DNA of 64,000 bases from Acanthosepion esculentum (GCA_964036315.1 OZ038508.1:50200524-50264523), one strand, 5' to 3'; numbered from the stretch's first letter, positions 10,476 to 21,341 are shown. Notes: generated from the letters alone by a model not told the origin. Program-made: numbers and translations.

Positions 10476-11170
10476 AACAATAACAATACCTGCTCGTCTA
10501 ATGGATGCGGTATATTTGCTTATAAGGAAATGCTTTTTTTCACTATTACCATTTCTTCATAGATTCTCTGGTAGATACAAATTATCGATTGAATCTCCGG
10601 AGTCGTCTTTGGATGCAGCATTTCGAGTATCAGTCCAGAGAAGACGGTCAACATCCTGGGGATGATGCCAACCATAAACTGACAGAGATTTCAACTGGTC
10701 GGTTGCATTCTTTCTGGGTAAAAAAAAGGTTTCTTCGTACAGCGCTTTGCTGAGAGACTGGCGCTACTAATTAGTCTTGAAATGAGATTAATTTTGCATT
10801 TCTGCCTTCACGGGACAATGACGTCATTTGTTTTCACGCTGCTTAACCTTTTCTCATCTCTGCTTGTTGCCACTTTTAAAATTCCAAAACCTGCTTCCTG
10901 TGCCACGTAACCTGTCACTTGAGATGTGAGGATAGTTCTTTCATCAACAGACAATGGAATCGGGATATTCTTAAACTTCAAACGTTTCTGAAAAACCCCA
11001 AAAGAAATGCTTGTTTGACAGAGAACAGGAAGGCGGTCTTGAGTTGCAAGTTGAAACTTTTTCAAGATACCTCAATGAAAAATGATATTCTAAAACATAG
11101 TGCAGAAACACATGTAGGTGACGGATGGATATGGATTTTACTAAGTCTATCAGTATTTAAATAAAATACT
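10476..11170. other. Unassigned; 85-codon minus-strand frame at 10808-11065
   Basis: The minus frame contains ERTILTSQVTGYVAQEAGFG and ends VIVP. It looks more protein-like in composition than its neighbours, but I do not recognise it and see no splice or promoter context. Confidence 0.3.
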
Positions 11171-11177
11171 TGTCAAT

Positions 11178-11560
11178 AGTTGGTGGCATAATGGGTAGCG
11201 GCTCGGATTAAGGAACCGAAGCACGGAGTTCAAATCCCAGTTGAGTCCATTATATTCTTTGGGAAAGGTATGAATCCATCTCTTTTACCTCTACCCGGCT
11301 CTGTGTAAATATCAGGACAGACTGTGTTCTATAGCTTTGGCTGGCAACCGGTCTTGGAGAATTCAAAACTAGCTTGGGGTGGGTTGGGCTTCGTCAGGCT
11401 ATCTTGCCCAAGACACACAACTGCTACTGCAGCAAATGTGGTGCCTCTACGATGCTAGTGTGTCGCGCAACTCGATATCGTGATTTGTCAGCTAGATCGG
11501 TGAATTTTGTCCGTTTAGTTCATCTTAAATTTCTCTGAAATAAAATATAATCTCTCTTGC
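11178..11560 (+). mobile_element. tRNA-derived SINE
   Basis: tRNA-like head: GGTGGCATAATGGGTAGCGG (A box) and GAGTTCAAATCCCAG (B box). The body has GGACAGACTGTGTTCTATAG and CTGGCAACCGGTC, shared with the SINEs at 17651 and 60765. It ends near AAATAAAATATAATCTC. Confidence 0.8.
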
Positions 11561-12020
11561 ACGCTATATTCATCATGTGTTTTGTGTGTTTCTAAGAAGG
11601 GACGATGCGCCTTAGAGTTGCGATAAAGTCTACGAAAGTTAGTCTGCAGTCGTCGTTTCGTCTTCACTGGGTGCCCCAAACAAGGGATGACTCATAATAA
11701 AATTCGCCAACCTAACAAAATGGTTCGCGAGTCGGTTCCGTTTGACCATTACAACTATGTAGAGAATTCGATCCACACTGGGTTCCATCATGACATGTCA
11801 ACATGAATAATGTCACAAAGGTGGGCAGATTACCATATACCATTAAAACATTGGTTCCCGTGACGAGACTTTATCGTAGTTTAAGATAGTCAGTTGGCTT
11901 TCATTTCCAGTATAAAATTTGTTTAGTATTCGGAGTAACACTTTCTTTAGCGCAAGAAGATGTTTTATATTATATTTGTAGTATACTCTTGTTTATTATT
12001 TGTATATTTTCTTGTTTGTA
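11561..12020. other. Unassigned, then dispersed flank copy at 11858-11950
   Basis: The right part matches 8048-8150. The rest has no recognised feature. Confidence 0.5.
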
Positions 12021-12024
12021 TCAA

Positions 12025-12030
12025 TTTCAG

Positions 12031-12113
<83 letters not shown>

Positions 12114-12158
12114 CAGTATTCCTCTCCCTCTATCATGACATATTCTACTTTCCTCTTC

Positions 12159-12228
<70 letters not shown>

Positions 12229-12285
12229 GTCAATACGTATCACATTCTTTCTGTTCTATCTATCTATCTATCTATGTCTGTTCTA

Positions 12286-12375
<90 letters not shown>

Positions 12376-12413
12376 CTGTTCTTATCTATCTATCTACATA
12401 TCTATGTCTGTTC

Positions 12414-12449
<36 letters not shown>

Positions 12450-12457
12450 GTCTGTTC

Positions 12458-12489
<32 letters not shown>

Positions 12490-12545
12490 GTCTGTTCTTA
12501 TCTATCTATCTATCTACCTATCTATATATCTATCTATTTTAATCT
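12025..12545. repeat. TCTA / AT / GT microsatellite complex
   Basis: TCTA runs with TGTCTGTTCTTA spacers, AT tracts at 12066-12111 and 12330-12350, and a GT tract at 12351-12375. All frames here are repeat artefacts. Confidence 0.95.
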
Positions 12546-12564
12546 ACCTATGTCTATTTCAGTT

Positions 12565-12705
12565 TGTTTACATCTAGGTGTTGCTACCCGTGGATGTGCA
12601 GGGGATGTAATGAACAGAGGCTCGGGGCGCTTACGGCTAGGTCTCATTGAAACACCGGTTCCCTTACGATCACCGATGTTAAGCGAGATGGGTGACTGCG
12701 TAGGA
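12565..12705 (+). mobile_element. Truncated tRNA/5S SINE head
   Basis: A partial tRNA A-box segment (GATGTAATGAACAGAGGCTC) is followed by the 5S-like CATTGAAACACCGGTTCCCT and TACGATCACCGATGTTAAGC. It is cut at about 12705. It repeats the arrangement at 9265, including the TCTA array upstream. Confidence 0.75.
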
Positions 12706-12726
12706 ATGATGATTATGTAGATAGTA

Positions 12727-12926
12727 CAGTGTAACCCGGATATATGAGAGTTGTCGGTACCGGATACGAAGTCTCTTATATCCGAGTTTCTCTTATATCC
12801 GGGTTTGGTCTATTATATATACATTAACACAGGCTCTAATTTGGGACCAGAAAAATCTCTTTTATATCCGGGTTTCTCTTATATCCGGGTCTCTTATATC
12901 CGGGTTACAGTGTAACCCGGATATAA
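12727..12926. mobile_element. Tigger/pogo-like MITE with tandem second end
   Basis: Starts TA then CAGTGTAACCCGGATATA and ends with the reverse complement TATATCCGGGTTACA at 12909. The start of another copy is fused directly after it (GTGTAACCCGGATATA). Inside are repeated CTCTTATATCCGGGTTT subunits. CAGTG...-type ends and TA targets are typical of Tigger/pogo elements. No transposase. Confidence 0.6.
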
Positions 12927-13685
12927 GATGTAATATATGATGTAATATAATAATAGTATATTTGATAGTATACATGATGTAGATAGTATATATGATGATT
13001 ATGTAGATAGTATATATGATGTATATAGTATATATGATGATTATGTAAATAGTATATATAATGTAATATAATAATAGTATATATGATAGTATATATGATG
13101 TAGATGATATATATGATGATTATGTAGATAGTATATATGATGTAATATAATAATAGTATATATGATGATTATGTAGATAGTATATATGATGTAATATAAT
13201 GATATTATATATAATAGTGTATATGATTTAGATAGTATATATGATGATTATGTAGATAGTATATACGATGTAATATAATGATAGTATATATGATAGTATA
13301 TATGATGTAGATAGTATATATGATGATTATGTAGATCGTATATATGATGTAGATAATATTTATGATGATTATTAGATAGTATATACGATGTAATATAATG
13401 ATAGTATATATGATATTTATATAGATAGTATATATGATCTAATATAATGATAGTATATATGATATTTAATATGATGATTATAAACATAGTATATATGATG
13501 TAATATAATGATAGTATATATGATTTAGATAGTATATATGATGATTATGTAGATAATATATACGATGTAATATAATGATAGTATATATGATAGTGTATAT
13601 GATGATTATGTAGGCAGTATATATGTTGTAATATAATGATAGTATATATGAGAGTATATATGATGATTATGTAGATAGTATTACG
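12927..13685. repeat. AT-rich minisatellite
   Basis: Degenerate tandem units built from GATGATTATGTAGATAGTAT, then ATATGATGTAATATAATGAT. The unit length varies by insertion or loss of sub-blocks. Frames reading IYYHYITSYIL come from it. Confidence 0.9.
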
Positions 13686-14488
13686 GTAACTAGCTTGTAA
13701 AGAGAAATCGTTGATCAGTGTTCGAATTTCGTCCGTATTCATTTTCGAGTAAATGTCTTCGGGGGAAAAAATATCAATCTGTCTCGCGACAGAAAAAAAT
13801 GATTCAGCATTTTCTGAAGTAAAAAGTTTATTCCGAATATGCCTCCACATAAAATGCATCACATTTGCTTTTTTCCATATTTTGTCTCTGTACGATAACA
13901 CGAGAATCTCATTGCACGTGACGAGAAGAGTTTATTTTATTATCTTGGCCAACTTAATGGCCATAATCTGTATTTTCATTGATTTATTTTATTTTATCAT
14001 TTTTTTTTTTTAGGAATTCTTGTTTTAAATTAAGAAAAGCATTTTTTTTTGTTTCCTTCCCGCCCTTTTCTATCTTGTCTCTCTTTGTTTTTGACCTTTT
14101 TTATTTTAACAACTTTTCTCTCCTCTTTTTTCTTTTAGCTAGAGAACATGACATCAATAGCCATAACAGTCCTGAGTGCTTTCTTTTCTATGAAGCCTCG
14201 TAACATATCACTAACGATACCGTAGTGCGCTGCATAATTGTATTTTCGAAATAAAGAAATTAAAACAAAAAAGTTTGAAAAGATAGTCTCAGTTGAAATT
14301 GAAATGAGCTGGGATGGCGGTTTTTTTTTCAATAACGACACGATCTACTTTAATTAATTAATAAACGTTAATTAAATTAGTTACTTAAATACTTAATTTA
14401 ATTAAATAGTTTATAAAAAAAATGGAGAATTTTTTTTGTTAGTCATATTGACTTCCAATAGTTTCTTTAGGTATTTAGTTATTTACTA
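13686..14488. other. No recognised gene
   Basis: Two minus-strand frames (13686-13901, with SENAESFFSVARQIDIFSPE; 14135-14341, with AAHYGIVSDMLRGFIEKKAL) were not recognised. They may be parts of an old element next to the Helitron. Confidence 0.3.
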
Positions 14489-14583
14489 GCAGCATTACCC
14501 GGCGTTACCTGGGTTTATTCAAAAAAGAAAAATCACGAACCTCATCCAATCTGTAAAGTTGAAATAAAGAAGATTTTTCTTTA

Positions 14584-14994
14584 TTGCCTCTTATCTATAT
14601 GGCGAAAAATTATAATGACATGAAGTGTGAAAGCATTTATAACAGGAGAAAGTTTTTTTACAGAAGCACAGAAGATACAAAAAAATATTTGTCAGCAAAT
14701 GAAGAGGACATTAATCGCAATCGATCTTCGAAAATTGTTGAGGAGAAATGCTGTGTTGACAGCTTTTGCTCAAACTACATCGAAGTAACAACATTCATTG
14801 CAAGGAGAAGAAATTCAACAAAGACTTCTCCTAGCAGCCGTGCCAAGGCTGAAAACCAACGTTCACAAAGACTGTCTAGAAATGCTTCAACAACTGCACC
14901 CGCAAGAGTATTGAAAACTCAAGAAGAACGTACAATTCAAGTGAACAGAAAAGCTGCAAAAACAGCTTACGCATTGACGATGCAGGCTGCATAA
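14584..14994 (+). pseudogene. Basic-repeat frame inside the Helitron, possible Helitron N-terminal relic
   Basis: 136 codons with RAKAENQRSQRLSRNAST and KTQEERTIQVNRKAAKTAYA, resembling the Arg/Asn/Ala-rich N-terminal repeats of Helitron proteins. It runs opposite to the helicase remnant. It is closed by TAA, and related frame continues with stops to about 15110. The assignment is tentative. Confidence 0.35.
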
Positions 14995-15501
14995 GACGGT
15001 CTCAATAATTTGGAAGATATTGCTGAAAGATCAGCACCATATCAGAGAATCTCTAGACATTGTAGTCAGCATTGGTCTTTAAAGGCATCCGTATATGACC
15101 TCCTACTATCAAGCGAACCAACCCATATGTCCTACCCCAAAGTATCTCGATAGCCTGCTTATGTGTCGACAAAAAGGTGAACAAAGGAGCATTTTAACAT
15201 TATGTGCTCGGTGTTATGATCGCACAAACAATCCTTGAAGATTTATTGCAGTCACTGAAAATCCAATTAACTTTTCCAATAATAGGCTAAAGCTAATTAC
15301 TTAATAAAACCGTTTGGCATAATTACATCTTTCAAATATTCTATTGGGTTTAATTTTATTAAAGAGTTTATTTTATATTAATTAAATTTAACTTAATCCC
15401 AGTTGGACATAGCATGGCTCTACAGAGTCTATTTTAAACGACAAACAAATGTATATGAGAATCAAAACGAAGAAGATTGACATCGTAAGTCCATTTAAAA
15501 T

Positions 15502-16011
15502 CTACAAGACTTCATGATAAACTATATTTTTGGTTTTACCTCGTGGAACAACTGCAAAGAGATTTTGTTTTCCTCCAAGTCTGGAGAAACCAACATATAA
15601 CTGACCAGGTAAAAAGCATGGCTCTTCCAAATGAACGCTTGCAACAGACAATGTTTGTCCTTGGGATTTGTTTATCGACATTGCAAAACTGACACGAACA
15701 GGAAGTTGTAGATTTCTCAGATGAATCGGTAGTTCTGTTCCTGATGGAATAAGAGGAATCCTTGGAATGAACACATCCTCCCCTTTTGCACATCCTGAAA
15801 GAATAGTTGCGTCTATGACGTCTTGCATTGTCTTTTTTACCACCAAGCGTGTCCCATTGCAGAGTCTTGGTAGTTCCAAATTCCTCAACAGCATAACTGG
15901 GGTCCCAATTTGTTGGGCCAATCTGTGAGGCCGTAGTCCAGGTGGGTCTAATGAATTAAGAAATCCAGTTGGATAATTCACCACCTGATCTGTCAGAAGT
16001 TCTAGTAGCAT
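15502..16011 (-). pseudogene. Helitron Pif1-like helicase C-terminal region
   Basis: Reads [58 protein letters not shown] and [10 protein letters not shown]...[11 protein letters not shown]. This is the conserved tail of Helitron helicases, including motif V/VI-like INKSQGQTL and YVGFSR. About 150 residues remain of a protein usually well over 1,000. The reading frame is intact to the stop but has no helicase motifs I-IV. Confidence 0.9.
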
Positions 16012-16237
16012 TTCTTACATGTCGAATTGTTCTTTGCCCCTCAGTTCTGGCAGCGTTCCTTCCTCGTCTAGTTAACGGTTGCTCATTAGTTTCTGCTGAC
16101 CTTGAATTAGCTGTACGAATAGCATTTTGTGTCAGTCTAATTTGAGTTTCTTGTTGCGAAGCGTTTCTTCTCCGTGCTTTCATGCGTTTGGCTGCAGTAG
16201 TAGCACGTACAAGTGAAGGATTTCGCTTTCTTGGCAT
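15956..16237 (-). pseudogene. Helitron protein N-terminus joined out of frame to helicase tail
   Basis: Starts MPRKRNPSLVRATTAAKRMK and continues with Arg/Asn/Glu-rich repeats, like Helitron polyprotein N-termini. It overlaps the helicase remnant in another frame (ends GGELSNWIS). The deletion that removed Rep and most of the helicase therefore also shifted the frame. Confidence 0.65.
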
Positions 16238-16260
16238 TACTGTCAGGCTGTAGTTGGAGG

Positions 16261-16663
16261 AGTTTGGCTAAGCTATTTGAATAACAATGAAATAATCAAT
16301 TACAAAGCAAGAATATTATACACATTAATGGAAATGGAGCCACAATAAATTAAATGCAAGTTTATAAGGGAGACCACGGGAATGTGATAAACAATTATAA
16401 GCAAGCTCGTAAAGTTAGGATTTATCTAAAAATAGACTACCAAAAAAACTTTCTAGTGATAAAAATAAAAATGAACGTGCGGCTAGAAACCAACTCACAG
16501 TGAACGTTAAAACGTACACGCTATGTTTAGCATAATTTTAAATGAATCGAAGGAGACTTTAAATTATTATAAATGCATTTTTCAGAATAAAACTGTCAAA
16601 ATTTTAGGGCTCAATTTTCCAAATATATGACTTAGTAAGCGTTATTTAAACGCTGATTAGTAG
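16261..16663. other. AT-rich flank, possibly Helitron 5' region
   Basis: No feature recognised. It lies upstream of the minus-strand Helitron start codon. Confidence 0.4.
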
Positions 16664-16668
16664 ATGAT

Positions 16669-16957
16669 TGTTGAGTCTTGACTCATTGTTGAATCTCGAC
16701 TAATGCATGGAATAATAATGCAACACAAAATGTACTTAGAACAAAAATGTATTATAACAAGGAAGTGTACACAATATTTACATCTAGTAATTCGGTATAT
16801 TTCTGGGAAGACCGTTCCTGGAGAATGTGTTGACTAAGTCGCAGTCGGGCAGAGTCTCTAGCTGGATCTCTGTATTCGCTCCCCTGTCTTCCGGTACCAA
16901 TCATTATTTATATAGTCGGTAGTCACCTATGCAGATTAGGTGGATCATACCACAACA
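16669..16957 (-). mobile_element. Solo LTR, 289 bp (family with 26392-26680)
   Basis: Reverse complement of 26392-26680 and exactly the same length. Plus-strand ends TGTTGAGTC...CCACAACA, with a 5-bp duplication ATGAT at 16664-16668 and 16958-16962. No internal region is present, so it is a product of LTR-LTR recombination. Confidence 0.85.
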
Positions 16958-16984
16958 ATGATAAATACATAATTAAAACTCGGC

Positions 16985-17510
16985 CTTTACCCATAAACTT
17001 TTTTAATCTTCCGTATACTGTAAATCCTTGTGGCTCAGTGTCTATACTTCCTTTCTTCCCTATCGCCTATAATCGTCAACAATTTCAATGCAACCTCAAT
17101 CGCTATCTTCTGTCTTTTACATCCGGATCATTTATTGTCCTTTCCTCACTCCTCGTTAGTGTCCCTCTAATTCTCTTTCAGTCCCTGTACCTCCTCTGCG
17201 TCTTAGTGGCATTGCTTGGTGCGAAATGAGTAAAAATATACATTATACAGATAAAGATGTATTTCTCTTAGTAATGTTTTATTTTTTAATTCCTGACTGT
17301 TAGCAATGCCATCGAAAATAATTTTTATGTAGTTTTATCTAAATTCATTAATAATACATTTACGTTATGCATAGAACATCCCCAGTTTGTTAATATTGCT
17401 TGTCTAAATCTCTTAGCTTTAATTCTCCATTATACCTGTTTTGCGATGCAATTCTTCCTTAACATTCTTTGCAATGAATTTCTATAACAAACACCTTATC
17501 GCTGCTTTTA
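16985..17510 (+). repeat. Duplicated block, copy 1 (LINE-A 3' end plus flank; LTR-free)
   Basis: Matches 26145-26386 plus 26681-26965. It covers the LINE-A 3' UTR (GTCTTAGTGGCATT, then a shortened GCTTGGTGCGAAAT) and about 260 bp beyond the LINE end. It carries the uninterrupted sequence at the point where copy 2 holds a solo LTR. Confidence 0.8.
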
Positions 17511-17529
17511 ACACACTTAAATTCATGCA

Positions 17530-17650
17530 ATCGGGGCACCAAGGAAAAAAAACTCTTCAGAGTAGTTGTCATGGAAATATTTACAGAAAAGACAGAGACA
17601 AGCCAGGTCTGTGAGAAAGTGACTGAAATCGAGATGCCAAGTCAGGATTG
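17530..17650 (-). pseudogene. LINE-A RT fragment, downstream part
   Basis: Minus strand reads ILTWHLDFSHFLTDLACLCL then FCKYFHDNYSEEF, the LINE-A C-terminal motif. It is separated from its upstream half (18155-18385) by the SINE at 17651. Confidence 0.8.
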
Positions 17651-18154
17651 GAGGCACGGTGGAGTAATGGATAACGGCTCGGACTGAGGAATCGTTACAT
17701 ACACTTAGGTGTGAATCCTCTTCTTCTCCCTCCAACTATGGGTAAATAGCAGGACAGACTGGGTTATATAGCCTTGGATGGCAACTGGTCTTGGAGAAGG
17801 TCAACTCTGAATTCAAAACCATTCGGCGTCTGCACCGGCATCCGGCGGCCTCTTGGTTACTCCTGCCTCTGCGTCTGTGGAAATTCTGCGGCAAGTAAGA
17901 GCATATTCCTCCCTCTACTGGGATAGCACGCGAGGTGTGGGGACCGCGTGTGAAGTTCAAACTCCCTTGTTACTCCGTTTCAAGAATTCGCCGCCGTTGG
18001 AATCGGGAATGGCTGTCGCTCGTTTCAGCATTGGTGGTGATCGCCGTGCTTGGTCGGCCTTCGTTCCAGACGCGGTGAATTCCTTGAAAGGAGCCGGCTT
18101 GGCCGATCCAGGGTGAATACCGCAACATACATACATATACATACATACATATAC
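17651..18154 (+). mobile_element. Full-length tRNA-SINE with 12-bp target duplication
   Basis: Bounded by AAGTCAGGATTG at 17639-17650 and 18155-18166. Head GGTGGAGTAATGGATAACGG (A box), degenerate B box (TAGGTGTGAATCC), body with GGACAGACTGGGTTATATAG and TTGGATGGCAACTGGTC, a GC-rich middle, and an ATAC tail at 18127-18154. It splits a LINE-A fragment, so it is younger than that LINE. Confidence 0.9.
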
Positions 18155-18385
18155 AAGTCAGGATTGATTCCATTGCAGGTCATTCTTTGGATTTTGTCAA
18201 GAACAAAAGCGGCACCAGACAACAGTATTCATTGCACGGACGAATGGTTGATTCGTAGATGTGTAAGAAAGACTGAAAGAACCAAACTGCATCTAACAAT
18301 TTTCGAAGGATCCCTTCTGTTTGGACTAGGTATGTTTTTCGCAACAACTTCATTTCCAAATCACAAACCAATATCTGCAAAATTT
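18155..18385 (-). pseudogene. LINE-A RT fragment, upstream part
   Basis: Minus strand reads IYESTIRPCNEYCCLVPLLF then LTKSKE and a stop, matching LINE-A YKSTIRPC.EYCC and DKIQRR. It pairs with 17530-17650 across the SINE. Confidence 0.75.
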
Positions 18386-18539
18386 TTTCTCCGATTTTTT
18401 TTTTTTTTGTAAACACCGCAGTGCTCCATTGATCACCTGCATCGTAATGTTTTTATTTGCGAGTCCTCCCTAAACATTCAGAATTTAATTCTTTAAATTG
18501 TTATAGATCTCGATCAACTCCGAGTTTTGGCGTCCAGTT
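18386..18539. other. No recognised feature
   Basis: Short AT-rich gap. Confidence 0.4.
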
Positions 18540-18990
18540 CTCGTGTCAACATCGGCGAAGATTTAGAGAAAATGGAAACAAAAACGACACTTATACGCTA
18601 CATCAGAAAGAATCAATTGAAATTTTTCGGGCAAATGATGAGAATAGAAGGCTTGGAAAATTTGATAGTCACGGGACATTGAAGGCAGAAAGTGTAAATG
18701 GATGATCTAAGACTTAGAGACAATGGCGACAAAAATGACACTTATATTTAGCATCTGGATGAGACAGTTAAAATTTCTGTGGCGCATAATGAGGAAAAAG
18801 GTCTTGGAAAATTTGTTACTCACAGGATAGACTGAAGGGACAGAGGAAAAACACGCATAGCTTACCTTATACAAAATGGATGGCGGACAGATGGAATCAA
18901 AATTAAATGAGAGCTACAAAGAGAAGGAAATTGTGGAAAGCCATGATCGCCAACGACCTGAAGGGAACTGGCAGCAGATAGAAAACGATT
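18540..18990 (+). pseudogene. LINE-B RT C-terminal relic with internal duplication
   Basis: Reads KTTLIRYIRKNQLKFFGQMM then RIEGLENLIVTG. The same block returns diverged at about 18725-18835 (MTLIFSI..RQLKFLWRIMRK.LENLLLTG), followed by KTRIAYLIQNGWRTDG and RATKRRKLWKAMIANDLKGT across frames. This is the C-terminus of a common invertebrate LINE RT. Stops throughout. Confidence 0.8.
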
Positions 18991-18994
18991 GATA

Positions 18995-19350
18995 GATTGA
19001 TTTCCACGGCTTATAAACACTTTGAAGGTTACTTAAAGCCATATTTTTTCTTTTTTTTAGTTTTTTTTTTTTATAATACTGAATCATCCATAGTGTGTGT
19101 GTAGTGGAAATGGGGTGGATTCATACTTTTGTCAAGGGTATTTGCTCGTAAGTGAATACAACGGGAATTAGAACTTGACTCTCCGATTAACAATTCCGAA
19201 CCATTATCCATTACACCACCCGCTCATCCAAGCTTACAGCACATGGTTTTCCCAAACGGTCCCCCATCCAGGTACTAACCAGAGTCAACATGGCTTAAAT
19301 TCGGTAGTCGTACGGAAACCGATGTCGCAAAGAGATATGCCTGTAAGTCA
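18995..19350 (-). mobile_element. Composite 5S/tRNA SINE
   Basis: On the minus strand: 5S-like ACCGAATTTAAGCCATGTTG and GACTCTGGTTAGTACCTGGA; then a tRNA-like GAGCGGGTGGTGTAATGGAT; B-box region GAGAGTCAAGTTCTAATTCC; tail with CAAAGTGTTTATAAGCCGTG. Abuts the LINE-B relic. Confidence 0.8.
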
Positions 19351-20130
19351 GAAGAAGAAGATACTGTTAAATACGTTATTGTAAATCTTTCTAAAATACG
19401 AATATTAGAAGGTGAAATACTCATGAAATATTTATCATATAAATATAAATAAAAGTCACATTTTATCACATCTAATTATGTGCAGTTTTTCGGTGTCTAA
19501 ATAGTGAAAAGTTACTAAACCATAGACATGAGTTAACGGTGTTCTGTCGTCATCAAATGATTTTCGCATTAAATAATTAATAAATAGATTTAAACAAATT
19601 AAATCCATAATTTAAAAGCCTTAAAAAACTCAGCCCAATAATTATTGAGAAAAACCCTTTGATAAAAAAAGCCATGTAAATAAACAAATAAACAAACAGA
19701 TCAAATAGATAATAATGAAACATAACCTTCTAGTCACTCAACGACTCAAGGCAAACCCATAAATAAAAAAGACGCCGTCTGACTAGCATAAGCCAAAAAC
19801 ACTCTGGACATTGTAACTTGATACGCTTCTTTAGAAAGGGACTGGCCTGTAGATAAAAATTAATTCTTAATTCTTAGCCCCTTAAACCACCAAACTTCAA
19901 CGGCCGAAACTAGCCGTTTCCATAGCAACAAATGTTCCAATGATACCGTAGTTATAAACACCAGCTAACCAAAAGATAGCTTATTCCCAAATTCTCGCTT
20001 GACAAGGAAGCGGGTCCAGACGCCTTAACTCTTCATAACTTAAAAAATTATGTTAGGGGTCTCGGCTCTCGCTTTTGAAACATGAGAACTCTTATGTAGC
20101 GGAGGAATCATATTTTTAAAAACTAAAAAT
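19351..20130. other. Mostly unassigned; possible diverged dispersed-repeat copy at 19700-20000
   Basis: The block around 19780-19860 (TGTAACTTGATACGCTTC, GGCCTGTAGAT) resembles 10140-10190. No coding potential. Confidence 0.35.
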
Positions 20131-20135
20131 ATTAT

Positions 20136-20137
<2 letters not shown>

Positions 20138-20191
<54 letters not shown>
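20138..20191. repeat. AT microsatellite
   Basis: Pure TA dinucleotide run, ending in TGTATGTATATG. Confidence 0.95.
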
Positions 20192-20199
<8 letters not shown>

Positions 20200-20590
20200 A
20201 TGTTTAAAATATGAGTAAGAACCACCGGACTGAATACTACATCATCACACGACCAAATAAGCTCAAACAAATGTGATTAATAAAATTTAGATTTCGTAAG
20301 TTCGAATACCAGTCATCCTATGGGGCAGAGAATGGTGGACATTATCCTCACATATTAAGAGAAAAATTGAAACAACAGAAATGGATGGCGGAACAAGATA
20401 ACAAAAAGACAAAATTTATCAAGAGCCCGGTGGGGTTGACACAAAATCGATTTTAACTTGTTCTCTTACGAGCCAAATAACTCAAATGGTTTTTCAGTGA
20501 TTCTTACGATAAATGGCGTCATTAAGGCTAAACGTCTTATCGGAACACCTGGAAAAAAAGAAACACAATTAGTTTTTTTTTTTTGTTTTT
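20192..20590. other. No recognised feature
   Basis: Unassigned DNA with a T-rich run at 20573-20597. Confidence 0.4.
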
Positions 20591-20599
20591 TTTTTTAAT

Positions 20600-20690
20600 T
20601 AAACATTTTTGTGTGATAGACAATTATGCTGTTACACGTTTCAAACAATTTTGCTGTTACATCGGAATACGTGTTACACTTGCGGTGTGC
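20600..20690 (+). repeat. Short dispersed repeat (copy at 36215-36300, reverse)
   Basis: ATGCTGTTACACGTTTCAAA / CAATTTTGCTGTTACA matches the reverse complement of 36225-36262. Class unknown. Confidence 0.6.
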
Positions 20691-20875
20691 TGTGTGCTTG
20701 AGGCTCAACTGACGTTCTCGGCAAGAAGCTTCATTGAGACTACAACCCTTAATATAGGCCCCCCCCACACACACACAAAAAAACAAATTAAAAAACGAAG
20801 AAACGTTACCTTAACGCCAAAACAACTATTTCAGGTCATCAATTTTATTATTTTTCTATCGAAAACGTATGAGTA

Positions 20876-21079
20876 ATGTACAGCTGCGCTGTCGTCTGCA
20901 TATATCGTAAATTGCAAAGCCGTATTGAAGTGTTGCGGGTAAAAGGAATGGCAGATTTTCAAGTAGCTTCGCTTGTAATATTTCCATCAATGTATGAGAA
21001 AGAGGAATATGAAATTGAAGGAAACGTTACTGGTGAAAGCTACTTGAATATTCTGGATTATTTATATTCTGCAGTTTAG
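20876..21079 (+). pseudogene. Possible Tc1/IS630-like transposase scrap
   Basis: 67 codons ending EIEGNVTGESYLNILDYLYS, which resembles the gVTgesYLdmL segment of DDE transposases. Nothing else of a transposase is visible nearby, so this is weak. Confidence 0.3.
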
Positions 21080-21285
21080 TCTCGGCGGCTCAAATGTCTC
21101 TGTTTAAATTCTTCATCGTATATCCAGATGATACAATTTAAAGAATGGATATTTTGTGACGTCGCCTAGTTCCCCAATAATCAATCAGAGATATAATTTA
21201 AACTATTTGCCTTGCTGCATGTGTGTTTAGATTGTCTCTTTCAGATTCAACTTCCTAAATTTTGTTTTGTAAGAAAATATATCGT
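21080..21285. other. No recognised feature
   Basis: Short unassigned gap before the polypurine tract. Confidence 0.4.
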
Positions 21286-21290
21286 TTTGA

Positions 21291-21341
<51 letters not shown>

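Larger units (their letters stand above)
14489..16260 (-). mobile_element. Internally deleted Helitron
   Basis: On the minus strand the element begins upstream of 16237 and ends at 14489 with a Helitron-type 3' terminus: CCCAGGTAACGCCGGG imperfect hairpin, then TAATGCTG and CTAG before a T. Helitrons end in CTRR just after a short hairpin. The coding part joins an N-terminal Helitron segment to the C-terminal end of the Pif1-like helicase with the Rep domain missing. The 5' TC end was not located. Confidence 0.7.

Noticed and set aside
13248..13487. 79-codon Tyr/Ile/His-rich minus frame
   Set aside because: Translation of the AT-rich minisatellite.
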